In this document: one piece after another, positions 1 to 9,511 of the stretch
How positions within the stretch are numbered: position 1 is the first letter of the stretch
How the letters are laid out: each line of letters begins with the position of its first letter
Source: Novosphingobium sp. SG919
GTDB taxonomy: Bacteria > Pseudomonadota > Alphaproteobacteria > Sphingomonadales > Sphingomonadaceae
Length of the DNA stretch: 64,000 nt
Reading direction: 5' to 3'
Assembly: GCF_012932495.1 (NCBI RefSeq)
Contig: NZ_JABCNG010000003.1
Span: forward strand, 1 to 64,000
Position numbers and translations under genes: made by a program
Notes under the pieces: model-generated
The model's database searches: none
What the model was told of the DNA's origin: nothing
Seen by the model: only the letters and a program-made list of their open reading frames with translations

Positions 1-1326
1 GAAGACCTGATCGATCGCTGGAATCGGAATCGGATGGCCGATCCCGATGCCAGCCGGATCATCCTCACCCACACCAATGTCGAAGTGCGCGAACTGAACG
101 AAGCGGCACGCACGCGCATGCGCGCAGCACAGATGCTCGGCGAGGATGTCGGCCTGGAGGTCGAACGTGGGCAACGGTCCTTCGCGTCCGGCGACCGCGT
201 GATGTTCCTCAAGAACGAGCGCAGCCTGGAGGTGAAGAACGGCACGCTCGGCACGGTGGAACAGGTGAACCAGATCGCCATGCGCGTGCGCACGGACGAT
301 GGGCGATCGATTGCCTTCGATCTCAAGGACTATGCCCATATCGATCACGGCTATGCCGCCACCATCCACAAGGCGCAGGGCATGACCGTGGACAGCGTCC
401 ATGTGCTGGCAACGCCAGGGCTCGACCGCCATGCCGCCTATGTCGCGCTCTCGCGGCATAGGGACCAGGTCGATCTGCATTACGGCAAGGATGACTTCGC
501 CGATCGGGACCGGCTTGTCCGCGCGCTCAGCCGCGAGCGCGGCAAGGACATGGCATCGGACTATGCCCGCGTGCCCGAGCCTGCGCCGGAAGTGCAGCCC
601 AGGCGCGGCATCTTCGATGGGCTCAAGCTCAAGGTGCCCAACTTCTCTGCTCTGCCCGAACGGGTGAACTTTGATGGCCACCGCTTCAAGGTCTCCAAAG
701 ACCTGCTCCAGCCCGTCGCCCCGTCACGTGAAGCCGCTTCAATCCCGACCAACGCTGAAACCCGCGAGGTGCAACTGCGGCGCGAGCGCATGGAGGCGCT
801 GACACGCCATGCCAAAGCGATCGACGGGATCTACGACACGCGGGCCCACGGCCGCCAGGAAGGCCCCGAACAGCTTGCCGAGCTCAAGTCCGCGCGCAAG
901 GCGTTCGAGGAGCTGCGCCCGCATGGGCCGCGCGATGCCGAGGCGGCCTATGCCCGGGACCCCAGCCTGGCGAGCGAAGCGGCACGCGGCAATGCCAATC
1001 GCGCCATCCGGGCGCTGCAGCTCGAAACCGAGCTGCGCACCAATCCCGAGCTTCGCGCCGACCGCTTCGTCAGCCGTTGGAACGAGCTGTCCAACCAGGC
1101 CGATCGCCACTATGCGGCCGGCGACATCGACGCCCACAAGAGCGCGCGCACCGCCATGGCAAACATGGCCAGGAGCCTGGAGCGCGATCCGCAGCTTGAA
1201 TCCCTGCTGACCAGCCGCAAGGCCCAGCTTGGCATCACCATGATGGACAGCGAGCGTAAGCTTGGCGCCCAGCTCGCGTTCGAGCACGGCCTCGATCTTG
1301 GCCGGGGGCGGGGGCTCGGGCTGTAG
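1..1326 (+). CDS. traA: Conjugative relaxase TraA, C-terminal part (5' end outside the window)
   Basis: The reading frame is open from base 1, so the gene begins upstream and only the last ~441 residues are present. The visible part is the end of the RecD-like helicase domain. It has the late motif YAATIHKAQGMT followed by YVALSRHRDQ, the typical superfamily 1 motifs V-VI of Ti-type TraA/MobA relaxase-helicases. A charged, mostly helical tail follows. The N-terminal MobA/MobL relaxase domain would lie upstream. Such proteins nick oriT and unwind the transferred strand during conjugation, so the left end of the window is probably part of a plasmid or integrative conjugative element. The stop is TAG. 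A small downstream membrane-protein gene is the usual neighbour in sphingomonads. Confidence 0.85.
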   Translation, partial: EDLIDRWNRNRMADPDASRIILTHTNVEVRELNEAARTRMRAAQMLGEDVGLEVERGQRSFASGDRVMFLKNERSLEVKNGTLGTVEQVNQIAMRVRTDDGRSIAFDLKDYAHIDHGYAATIHKAQGMTVDSVHVLATPGLDRHAAYVALSRHRDQVDLHYGKDDFADRDRLVRALSRERGKDMASDYARVPEPAPEVQPRRGIFDGLKLKVPNFSALPERVNFDGHRFKVSKDLLQPVAPSREAASIPTNAETREVQLRRERMEALTRHAKAIDGIYDTRAHGRQEGPEQLAELKSARKAFEELRPHGPRDAEAAYARDPSLASEAARGNANRAIRALQLETELRTNPELRADRFVSRWNELSNQADRHYAAGDIDAHKSARTAMANMARSLERDPQLESLLTSRKAQLGITMMDSERKLGAQLAFEHGLDLGRGRGLGL

Positions 1327-1480
1327 GACGGGCCAAGGCCCGAGTCGTAACGCCTTCACCGCTTGGCGCAATCTCAAGCCGCCTCAGCAGTATCCGCGCC
1401 GACAGGCTCACCAATCTCACCCCTTCCAGCGAGGTTTCAGCCTCTGGTATTCTGAATCTAGCACGGTTTAGCCTGCGCCT

Positions 1481-2047
1481 ATGACCGAAACCACCGACAC
1501 CGAAGTGACCACCGCCCAGGCTTTTGAGGCCGTGCGGCACGAGCTCAGCCTCCTGCACAATGCCGTCGCCAATCTGACGGCGGCACGCGAGCGGATCCCC
1601 GACCACACCGCCGCGCTCGATGGCATCGACCGCAGTCTGAGCAATCTCCGCGCCCGGCTTGCCGCCATCGAACAGACACCGGCGGTCTCGCTTACCCCGG
1701 CCGAAATGGCAAAGCAGATCAACCTCGCCGCCCAGACAGTGCGCGCCGAGGATAGGCGCATGCTCGACACTGCCCGCGCTGCGCTCGACAGGTCGGCCGG
1801 GCAAATCGACGGCATCGTGAAGCGTGGGCAAGCTGCCGATCAGCAGATCGAACGTCAGATATGGGGCGCGGTGGCGGGAATGCTTGCCGGTATCCTCGCA
1901 TGCGCCGTACTCCCCGGAGCCATCGCTCGATCCCTGCCGGCCAGTTGGCATGTGCCCGAGTGGATGGCTGCGCGAACCATGAACATGGATCAGAGGGCAG
2001 CCGGAGAGCGGATGATCGCTACGGCGCGCAAGCCAGAGCGGCCGTGA
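1481..2047 (+). CDS. DUF6118-like membrane protein next to traA
   Basis: This 188-aa protein has an N-terminal helical, probably coiled-coil half (about residues 10-120, many A/E/R/L heptads) and one hydrophobic segment near residues 128-150 (GAVAGMLAGILACAVLPGAI). A short basic tail follows. The architecture and the position directly after traA resemble the DUF6118 family that is often annotated beside sphingomonad traA genes; the family name is from memory of that context. The function is unknown. Its location suggests a role in conjugative transfer, perhaps as a membrane-tethered accessory. The ATG has no strong ribosome-binding site. The 154 bp upstream and 120 bp downstream hold nothing recognisable. 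Confidence 0.65.
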   Translation: MTETTDTEVTTAQAFEAVRHELSLLHNAVANLTAARERIPDHTAALDGIDRSLSNLRARLAAIEQTPAVSLTPAEMAKQINLAAQTVRAEDRRMLDTARAALDRSAGQIDGIVKRGQAADQQIERQIWGAVAGMLAGILACAVLPGAIARSLPASWHVPEWMAARTMNMDQRAAGERMIATARKPERP

Positions 2048-2168
2048 TCGCGGACGTTGGTGGCTGACCGGAATCAATATCGAAATCACAAGAGTCTGAC
2101 ATTCGTTCAGGTAATCGAACTCAACCTGTTCTGTTGGACGCATAAGTCTGAGTAGATTTACTTCTCGC

Positions 2169-3890
2169 TCAACGAACGCCTTTTCCATGTCGCGCCGATT
2201 TTTCCCGCGCCAGCGCCAGTAACTCACTTATCTCTGCAAGCCGACTTTCGTCTGGCTCTTGATCGAAGAAGCGTTTCAACCAGGAAGCCTCGTCGTGCAT
2301 GAAGCTTACCCGGGCAACAAGGATTGCAGCGATCAGATCCTTCTGAGCGGCGACGAGCTCGGGCTTTTGCGCCAGGTCCGGCCGCAGGACGTGGAAGCGA
2401 TAGTGGGTATGCAATGCATCAACCTCGCGGCCGCGACGCAGCTCCAGGCCCCATTGCGGCGCGCGAGCCAGGATGATCTTGGCTACGCGGGCACCGTCTT
2501 CGAGCAGCATCAGAAACAGAGCTTTGTCGCCGCCGCCCTGCATCGGCATGGAATCCGCGTTTCCCAAAGCGCAAAGGATCGCCAGGCGCTCGGCATCGTC
2601 GACAGCCTCATCCAGCCATCGCTCCAGCCAATCGATGGCGCGGCCGCGCAGTTGCCGCATCTCTTCCGAAATGCCGACAACACCCTGATGGATCACGGCG
2701 CTTTCCAATGTCCATATCGTTCCACCGAGTTCGGCCAACAGTACGTGCGCGAGCATGCTGGTCAGGAGAGATCTCGCACCGCGGACGGCGTCCGCGTCCA
2801 AACGCTCGATCTCGTCGACCACGACGCGTTGCGCTGCCGGTCCGTGCTGCTTCCAGACCGCGAGGGTGTGCTTTGCCAACTTCTCGCCGGCTTCAATCCA
2901 GAGCGCCCGCTCCGCATCCACGCGAACTCCGAGGTATAGCCGAACGAGCACGCGGAAGATGCGCTCCGGCTCCACATAGCGATACGAGACGATGAGCTGC
3001 GAGACGCGCCGGGCGACGTCCAAACTCGTCTTGCCCGGAAAATCTCCGATCGCCGTGACGATCGGCATTACGGCATAATCGCGAGAGCGTTCCACCACGT
3101 CGACCAGCGTATCGAGCTGCTTGGAAAACTCCTGCGACGGGTCGTCGAAATGCGGAAGAACTAGGTCTTCGAAGGCCGCCAGCGCATCCTCGAGGACATT
3201 GATGGTGTTGGCCCGCGCGATCGAGTCCAGAGTCTCCTCGGCTGCGCCGTCGGCCTTGAGCAGTCGGTGGAAATCCCGGGCAATCTTATCGAAGTCATGG
3301 CCTGCGGGAACAAGATGGTCCTGCATGACACGGTTCATCCGATCGCCGATGGCCGCCATGCGAGCAACACCGAGGTGCGTGAGTTTGGGTTCCTTGTAGA
3401 TCGTGTCATGGTCCATTTCGGCCCAAGCATGATTCAGTAGGGTCTGGATCTGAATCTCGACCTGCAGCCCGTCGAACTTACGATATTCGGCGAGGGCTAA
3501 GCGATCCGGCTTCAAGCCCACCAAGTAGTTGGTACTGTCGAAAAGCCGCGTCTCAGTATCCGTCCCAGGAACAGGGTGGTGGACGTTGACGCTGATCACC
3601 TCGAAATTCTCGTGCAATGCCCCGGTAGAGTTGAAGCCATCGACTTGCGAGTTGGTCAGAAACACGATCCGACAGCCCGCGAGATCTTTGATATCATCCA
3701 TCGATTGATCGAATGAAATTCCACGATCAGCGAGCTTTTTGCGCAAGGATGCTAATTCTTTTGCCCTTCCGGTGATCGCATGCGCAACGAGACCATATTG
3801 ATCGAGAGCTTGGTCAAGAATATTCTGCACAGCGACCACAAAGGCGACGTAGAGAGGCCGGCCAATCTGCTGATACTCTTCGAATGTCAT
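2169..3890 (-). CDS. RelA/SpoT-domain nucleotide pyrophosphokinase with long helical C-terminal domain
   Basis: The first ~200 residues form a RelA/SpoT synthetase domain. They show DIKDLAGCRIVF (the ppGpp-synthetase DxxGxRI motif), then VEIQIQTLLNHAWAEMDHD, which carries the conserved Glu and the HAWAE..HD signature. There is no HD hydrolase domain. The remaining ~370 residues are alpha-helical and unlike the TGS/ACT tail of housekeeping Rel. Family knowledge: stand-alone synthetases make (p)ppGpp or (p)ppApp, or pyrophosphorylate tRNA 3' ends as toxSAS toxins. I chose the ATG at 3890 (reading MTFEEYQQ), preceded by GGCGGGAC; a TTG seven codons upstream is the alternative. It is divergent from the STAND NTPase gene across ~150 bp, which suggests one defence module. 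The product and target are inferred. Confidence 0.75.
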   Translation of the reverse strand: MTFEEYQQIGRPLYVAFVVAVQNILDQALDQYGLVAHAITGRAKELASLRKKLADRGISFDQSMDDIKDLAGCRIVFLTNSQVDGFNSTGALHENFEVISVNVHHPVPGTDTETRLFDSTNYLVGLKPDRLALAEYRKFDGLQVEIQIQTLLNHAWAEMDHDTIYKEPKLTHLGVARMAAIGDRMNRVMQDHLVPAGHDFDKIARDFHRLLKADGAAEETLDSIARANTINVLEDALAAFEDLVLPHFDDPSQEFSKQLDTLVDVVERSRDYAVMPIVTAIGDFPGKTSLDVARRVSQLIVSYRYVEPERIFRVLVRLYLGVRVDAERALWIEAGEKLAKHTLAVWKQHGPAAQRVVVDEIERLDADAVRGARSLLTSMLAHVLLAELGGTIWTLESAVIHQGVVGISEEMRQLRGRAIDWLERWLDEAVDDAERLAILCALGNADSMPMQGGGDKALFLMLLEDGARVAKIILARAPQWGLELRRGREVDALHTHYRFHVLRPDLAQKPELVAAQKDLIAAILVARVSFMHDEASWLKRFFDQEPDESRLAEISELLALAREKSARHGKGVR

Positions 3891-4037
3891 TTTAAAGTCC
3901 CGCCGCAGCAACTGACCCTCGCGAGCCTATGTTAGGAATGTATTTGATAGAAATGGTAAGTGGTAATTTCACGTCCAAATCGAACTCGGGAAATCGCGAT
4001 TGCAGTCTCAAATTGAACCGACCAACTCTTTACGTCA

Positions 4038-7000
4038 ATGACCAAGGACCCTTATGCTAGGGACCATTGCCGGATGCGAGGATGTCGTCTCTTGAAAAAG
4101 CCCAAGAAATCTCTCACGCATGGCGGCAGCGCGGCATTGTTGGGCTTCCTTTATCAATTGCAGGCGACAGCGACGCGATTGCTGGAAGTGCATCTGGAAG
4201 GGAGCGGCGCGAACGCTGCCACAGATGGCGTTCTTGTGATCCTGGAGCCAGATGGTGGTGGCGATGCGATCATCCAAGCAGGCGCGCGCCACTGCATTCA
4301 GCTCAAAATGCGCTCCCAGGTTATCGATGCCGGCACACTGGCCACTTCCGTGCTGCCCGATCTTTTCGGCGCGCATTGCGAAACCGCCTGCGATCGGTAC
4401 GAATTTCAAAGCAATCAGCGGCTTTCAAAACCAGCTGCGGACTTGTTTTCGCTTCTGGACGGGACCCGAACGACCACGGCCCCGGTTCAATCGGACTACC
4501 AGCGGGCGAGAAAGTCCTGCCGGACTGTCTACCTCAAGCGGAGGGGTGGAGCCGCCGGGTTCGCCGTGGAATTTCGCAAGTTTTGTAGCCGTCTGCATTT
4601 GGCAAACCCGGTCAGCGTCACCGCATTGCGTGCGCGGTTGGCGCAGCACCTTCTCCCTCACCTACCCTATGCAGATCAGATCGGCGCGAAGCTCGACCAA
4701 TTGGCTGGCGATCTGATGACCCGGGCCATTGAAAGTGGCACCGTTCTGACCGGACCCATGATGGCTGAAGCCTTGGGGTTGGCCATCGTTACCGACGCGC
4801 AGCTACGCCTCGATACCGCGCTGAAGACCGCGCTTGATGCGCGTCGCTACGACGTGGCCTACGATGTCCGCCCGCCGCTTTCGGTGACCGTATCCGCACC
4901 GCTGACACTTGTTGCTGGCCCATCGGGAAACGGCAAGAGCTGGGCGCTTTGCCGTCTGGCGCAGGATGCAATCGAAGCGCGTCGTCCCGCACTGCTCATT
5001 CGCGCGGCGGACCGCGCCGAACTGGAACGCGAGATGAAGCGCGTGATCGCCATCGATACGCTGAACCACGACAGCCCGATCGATTCCTCCGCCCTCGGAA
5101 AGTTGTGGCGACGGCAGACTGGCAACGATGACGCGGACATCCTCGTCTTGTGGGAGGGATGCGGAAATGCCGAAGAGCTGAAGAAGGTTTTCTACCAGAA
5201 TGGCCTAGGTGATGGCCTCATGCTGATGGCGGAGCTGCCGCCCGATGCAGACGCCAGTGCGTTCCGCGAGATCGGCGTCCTGCCGCACGAAGTCGGCGAA
5301 TTCGGAGAGGCCCAACTCTTCGACGCGCTCAATCGGCGAGGCGTGCAGGCGGGCGCGGTTCCGGCAGATATTCGGCGTATGTTGCGACACCCGGTCCTTT
5401 GCGGAATCTACGCGACCCTGGCGATCGAGAGTGGCGGGTGGAACCCAGCAAATGAGTACATCGTGCTTGGCAAGTTCTGGCATCGCGCACGCGAGCGCGC
5501 AGGCCAGACGACAGGTGCCCGTCTGAAAGCATTGGCGCAGAAGATGGTCGAGAAGTCGGCCACCGAGGCAACGGATTCCGAGGTCGTCGCGCTGGGCTTC
5601 ACCGATGATCAACTCGGACAACTCGTGGCCTCGGGCTGGCTCGCGGAGGTGTCGGGCAAATGGCGCTTCGCCCATGACCGTCTCCTCACGTGGGCGATCG
5701 CCGAATGGCTAGCCGAGCGGCTGTCCCAAGCCTCCGTCGGCGCGGAAGAGGTTGCATCGTGCATCGAGTGCCTCGGCAACGACTCCCCGCAAGATCGCAG
5801 CCGCCTCCACGGCCTGGGCTTCCTCATGATGGACGTTGTCTGGCTTGCATCTTCCGGGACCGCGCCCTCGACAAAAGTCGCCGAGCTTCTGTCTCTGCTC
5901 GAGGACGATCGGCAACATAGGTCCTCGCAAAACTTCTACCGAGACCTGTGCCCGACCATCGGGTCTGCGATCCTAGAAGGACTTCTCGCTCGGGCCGCGC
6001 TTATCACCGACAGGGATCGCGATATTGGCTTAGCCGGCAACATTGTAGCGGCAATTCTCGCTCTGAATTTACCGCCAGCCGAGCGTGACAGAGTCTCGCG
6101 GCAATTGGCTCAAGGTGACGATAGGGCTTGGAAGTTGCTGCTGCTCCTGGGATCGGAGTGGCCGCTGACCACGGAGCGCGAGCGCTTGTGGGAGGGCTTG
6201 GTCGAGGCTTACCGGAAAGTCGGAACCGAGCAGCGCAATTTTGCGCGGTTCGAACGGTATCGTGAAGCCGCGCTGTGCCTGTCCCGCACCGATCCAAACT
6301 GGCTCGAGGCCAAGATCCTCTCCACGACCGATGCGAAAGCACTGGGCATCGCTACGATCCTGCTACGCGAAATAGCCCCAGCCCCAAGGCAGGATCAGTG
6401 GGCTCGGATTTCGCATCATCTTTTCGAACATATGGACGAGGATAACCACTCCCGGCTCGTCGGTTTCATTCAGCGCACCAATGACCGGTCGAGGCTGCCG
6501 TTCCTCGTTCATCAAATCGAACGGGCGACACACTGTGCTCCCGATGCATTCGCGGCCCTCGCACGCATGGATCCAATCAAGGCGACAGAAATGATCGTCG
6601 CCAAACCTGCGGTGCGGTATCCGCCACAAACCGGCATTTGGCTCAGTCGGATGCTGGATCAGCACCCTTTGCAAGTGCGCCACCTAATTGACAACTGGCT
6701 GATGCATGTCGACCCCACCGGATGCATGTTAGCAACGTTCTGGGCCGGCGCGAAATGCGAGGTGGGACTCGAAACCCTCGCCATCTTGTTGCAACGTCTT
6801 GACGCTGAGCTTGCACAGGCGGGCGGCGGCGACGAGCGCCAAGCCCGCATTTTGCTCGGAGTCCTGGGAAGCGGCAGCCTCAATCCCGCCAATGACAGGG
6901 CATTCCATGCGATGCGCGGCAGCCGTCTCGCCCACAACCTGCGAATTCGTCTCGAGGGTCATGCCCGAGGCGCTCAAAATGCGCTTGCCGGCAATATTTG

Positions 7001-8471
7001 GACGCTCCTGCTGCGGATCGGCGGTTCCGACCTCGACGCCTATGTGATCGCTTTGCTGGACGGGCCATTCGGCGATCGCGGGCCGGGCGTGAACGCTGCG
7101 ATTTTCACGGCCACGCCGGGGGTGGTGCGCCGGCTCGAGGCTATGGCAGTCGATTGGTCGACGCCCTATACCGAGCCCGTCCGCCCAGCGGTCTGGCGGT
7201 TGCTCGTGGGACTGAAGCCTGACGTCTGGTATCCGCGCATGCTGAACCTGCTCACTGGGGGTTCCGATCTCGAGCGTTCGCTCGGCCTCGAATTGTTCGA
7301 CGACCTCGGCTTTGCCGAAGATGCTGGCGTGCTCGTGGATTGTGTCCGATTGACTCAGCCGGGTAGCGCAACGGAAGCGAGAGCGATTAATCTCGCCATC
7401 TATTACGGCGCAAACGATCCCTTGCTGCTGGAGCGGGCGCTTCCGCGCTTCCGCAAGGACAAGGATGCAGAAGGGCATCTGGCGGCCTGCAACGTCTTGC
7501 TGCAGGAACGCGGATCGCCAGCCCGAGCGAAGTTAGACGCATTTCTGATGACACTTTCTAGCCAGACGAGTTGGACTTCGACCGACCTAGACGTGCTCGC
7601 AGTCCGCCTTCACCAAGACGACGTCTCCGATGAACTGCTTGCAGCCGCAGAACCGTTCATGCGGCGCCGGTCGCTCTTCGGTGAGCAGCTCATCGATCCC
7701 TATCTGCAGCGAGGCCATCGAGGCGTCCAAGATATGGTATTGGAACGGGCCTTCGCTCCGCCCAACATCATGACGAACGAACTGCCCGACATGATCAACG
7801 CATTGGCGCGCATCGACGTTGCCCAAGCCGAGCAGGCATTCGAACAAGCCTGGCAAGAAAATCCGGAGCGGCAACGCTACCTGGCTCCCTGCTCTGCCGG
7901 ACTTGGAGCAAGGGCGCTTCAGGCGATGCTAAAGTCCCTCCCTTCGAAGGATGGCGGGCGAGATGCCAAGATCGCGTTCCGGGCCATGTGCATCGAGCTA
8001 AGGGGTCGGCATCACGAAGCGCTGCCTCTCATTCACGCAAGGTATGCTACAGCCGCAAAGCCCGATCGCGAGCTGTTGGTCAAAGTCATCTCGTGGATGC
8101 CCGAAGCGGAAGCCGAGTTGCAGAAAATCTTTGCAGAAGAGCGAGACCCAGACATCGGCGACTTGGCTGAAGAGCTACTGATACTTCATCGCTGTCGGGT
8201 ATCGGCCGTAGAGGCTTATCGCGCCGAACCGGCTTCGATTCCAAGGCTCCTATATGCGATAGAAATCGTCGACCCCGAGCTCCTCTACCGCGTGAAAGAC
8301 CGGTGGAGCATTTCGGAATTGATCCATGCCGATGGCCAGCAGACTATCATCGCCGAGGACGCCTTCGTCCGCAGGTTCAACAAGGTCGAGAACACTCGAT
8401 ATAAGAGGGTTCGGATCAGAAAGCGGATGCGCGCGCCAGCCGCGAGCTTGGATGAGACATCGTTCGAATGA
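4038..8471 (+). CDS. STAND NTPase with N-terminal Cap4/DUF4297-like nuclease (Avs-like candidate antiphage protein)
   Basis: This very large protein (1,477 aa) shows three regions. (1) Residues ~29-100 carry GGSAALLGFLYQ, then LEPDGGGDA and IQLK, the pattern of the Cap4/DUF4297 PD-(D/E)XK endonucleases. (2) Residues ~285-600 form a STAND/NACHT-type NTPase with Walker A GPSGNGKS (294-301), a Walker B-like DILVLWEG (367-374), LRHPVLCGIYATL, and a winged-helix signature FAHDRLLTWAIAEWLAE. (3) The remaining ~850 residues are helical repeats (HEAT/TPR-like), the usual ligand sensor. The order nuclease-NTPase-sensor is that of Avs antiphage proteins, which recognise viral proteins and then cleave DNA. 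The start may be ATG 4074 instead, which has AGGGA ten bases upstream; ATG 4038 has no visible ribosome-binding site. Domain calls are by eye. Confidence 0.75.
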   Translation: MTKDPYARDHCRMRGCRLLKKPKKSLTHGGSAALLGFLYQLQATATRLLEVHLEGSGANAATDGVLVILEPDGGGDAIIQAGARHCIQLKMRSQVIDAGTLATSVLPDLFGAHCETACDRYEFQSNQRLSKPAADLFSLLDGTRTTTAPVQSDYQRARKSCRTVYLKRRGGAAGFAVEFRKFCSRLHLANPVSVTALRARLAQHLLPHLPYADQIGAKLDQLAGDLMTRAIESGTVLTGPMMAEALGLAIVTDAQLRLDTALKTALDARRYDVAYDVRPPLSVTVSAPLTLVAGPSGNGKSWALCRLAQDAIEARRPALLIRAADRAELEREMKRVIAIDTLNHDSPIDSSALGKLWRRQTGNDDADILVLWEGCGNAEELKKVFYQNGLGDGLMLMAELPPDADASAFREIGVLPHEVGEFGEAQLFDALNRRGVQAGAVPADIRRMLRHPVLCGIYATLAIESGGWNPANEYIVLGKFWHRARERAGQTTGARLKALAQKMVEKSATEATDSEVVALGFTDDQLGQLVASGWLAEVSGKWRFAHDRLLTWAIAEWLAERLSQASVGAEEVASCIECLGNDSPQDRSRLHGLGFLMMDVVWLASSGTAPSTKVAELLSLLEDDRQHRSSQNFYRDLCPTIGSAILEGLLARAALITDRDRDIGLAGNIVAAILALNLPPAERDRVSRQLAQGDDRAWKLLLLLGSEWPLTTERERLWEGLVEAYRKVGTEQRNFARFERYREAALCLSRTDPNWLEAKILSTTDAKALGIATILLREIAPAPRQDQWARISHHLFEHMDEDNHSRLVGFIQRTNDRSRLPFLVHQIERATHCAPDAFAALARMDPIKATEMIVAKPAVRYPPQTGIWLSRMLDQHPLQVRHLIDNWLMHVDPTGCMLATFWAGAKCEVGLETLAILLQRLDAELAQAGGGDERQARILLGVLGSGSLNPANDRAFHAMRGSRLAHNLRIRLEGHARGAQNALAGNIWTLLLRIGGSDLDAYVIALLDGPFGDRGPGVNAAIFTATPGVVRRLEAMAVDWSTPYTEPVRPAVWRLLVGLKPDVWYPRMLNLLTGGSDLERSLGLELFDDLGFAEDAGVLVDCVRLTQPGSATEARAINLAIYYGANDPLLLERALPRFRKDKDAEGHLAACNVLLQERGSPARAKLDAFLMTLSSQTSWTSTDLDVLAVRLHQDDVSDELLAAAEPFMRRRSLFGEQLIDPYLQRGHRGVQDMVLERAFAPPNIMTNELPDMINALARIDVAQAEQAFEQAWQENPERQRYLAPCSAGLGARALQAMLKSLPSKDGGRDAKIAFRAMCIELRGRHHEALPLIHARYATAAKPDRELLVKVISWMPEAEAELQKIFAEERDPDIGDLAEELLILHRCRVSAVEAYRAEPASIPRLLYAIEIVDPELLYRVKDRWSISELIHADGQQTIIAEDAFVRRFNKVENTRYKRVRIRKRMRAPAASLDETSFE

Positions 8472-9511
8472 CTTGTATAATCAGGGCATTTGCCTTCCGC
8501 CCTATTACTAGCGATTCTGACGAGAGGCCGAGAATAGCCCATTGGGACCCGTGCGGAACCGGAGCACAGACGTCCGGTCTCTGATCGCGCGAGGCGCCCT
8601 TCCCGAAGCCCGTAGATGCACAACGGAGATGCGGCTCTTGCTTCAGCACACTAGGATGGCACCCGCTTTGAGATGGGGTTTGCTGAGTGGGGGCACGTAC
8701 GCAGCGGGTAATCTATAGCTGGGTAGCGGATGCCAGCGATGCATGGCGAGGAAAGCCTAGTAGAATAAGGCTCTCGGTACCGACCGCAGTTGCTAGGTGG
8801 TCTTTTGCTCTATGATCGAGCGGCAGCTATCGGGGATCCATCGAGAGCTGGCAAATGGCCGTTATGTCGGCGATCTGGGTCACAACTCCGGTGCCTAAAA
8901 TCCGAGGTGCAAGTGACCCACGACTCGGCCGAATCGGACATTGGATTCTGCTCCTGCGAACCGAACCCATTCACTTTTCACTTGACAGGGGCACCCATGA
9001 TGGACCGATTTGCGAATCATCGATAAAGCTGTAGTTTTATCAATTTGATAGATCGCCAATTCGATTCCCTTCACCCTCCAATTCCCGGTCTCAGGGCATC
9101 CCCGACAGCTTTACAAGCCGCTGAAATCTGCGGCATTTTTCAGGGCGTCCGGCTGGCGAATCCTCGCCTCATGCCATGCTGGGCCGGACCTATGTTATTG
9201 ACGATATGGCATGCCCGGCGTCAGCTCCCAACCAATGCGAGACGTTCAGGTACGGCCGTAGGCATATCGGCTTGCGCTGGAACCGGTCACTTGTGAGTAT
9301 GAGAACTGCCGGCCGGCTACGCGCCTTGCCGGGCGTTCCAGTGCTCCGCACCAAACCCAGAAACCGGCCCTTGCCACTTCCATGCGCGAATGACCTTTGA
9401 CAATGCAGCCTCATGCTCAATAGGATCTGGTGAGTAATTGGCATTAAATATCTGGTCAGCCGCGCTTTTTCTGTTTTTCCGCCAGCGCGCTAGCCTTATA
9501 GAACAGACGCC
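8472..9511. other. About 1 kb without a supportable gene
   Basis: All frames here are short and lack family motifs, codon bias or ribosome-binding sites. The base composition is lower in GC than the flanks. Two small structures are visible: an inverted repeat GGGTCAC (8877-8883) / GTGACCC (8913-8919), and a 13-bp palindrome TATCAATTTGATA (9038-9050) that resembles a LysR-type or other dimeric-regulator site. The stretch lies between the defence pair and a TonB receptor that lacks a signal peptide. It is plausibly a decayed junction of an inserted element, but I see no recognisable transposase or integrase fragment. Confidence 0.5.

Noticed and set aside
8790..9026. Short plus-strand frames in the 8.5-9.5 kb gap, considered as an IS remnant
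   Set aside because: No transposase motif or terminal repeats could be shown; the inverted repeat at 8877-8919 is too short to support an element.
9038..9050. TATCAATTTGATA palindrome as an OxyR/LysR operator
   Set aside because: No regulator or target gene is adjacent, and a 13-bp AT-rich palindrome is expected by chance at this scale.
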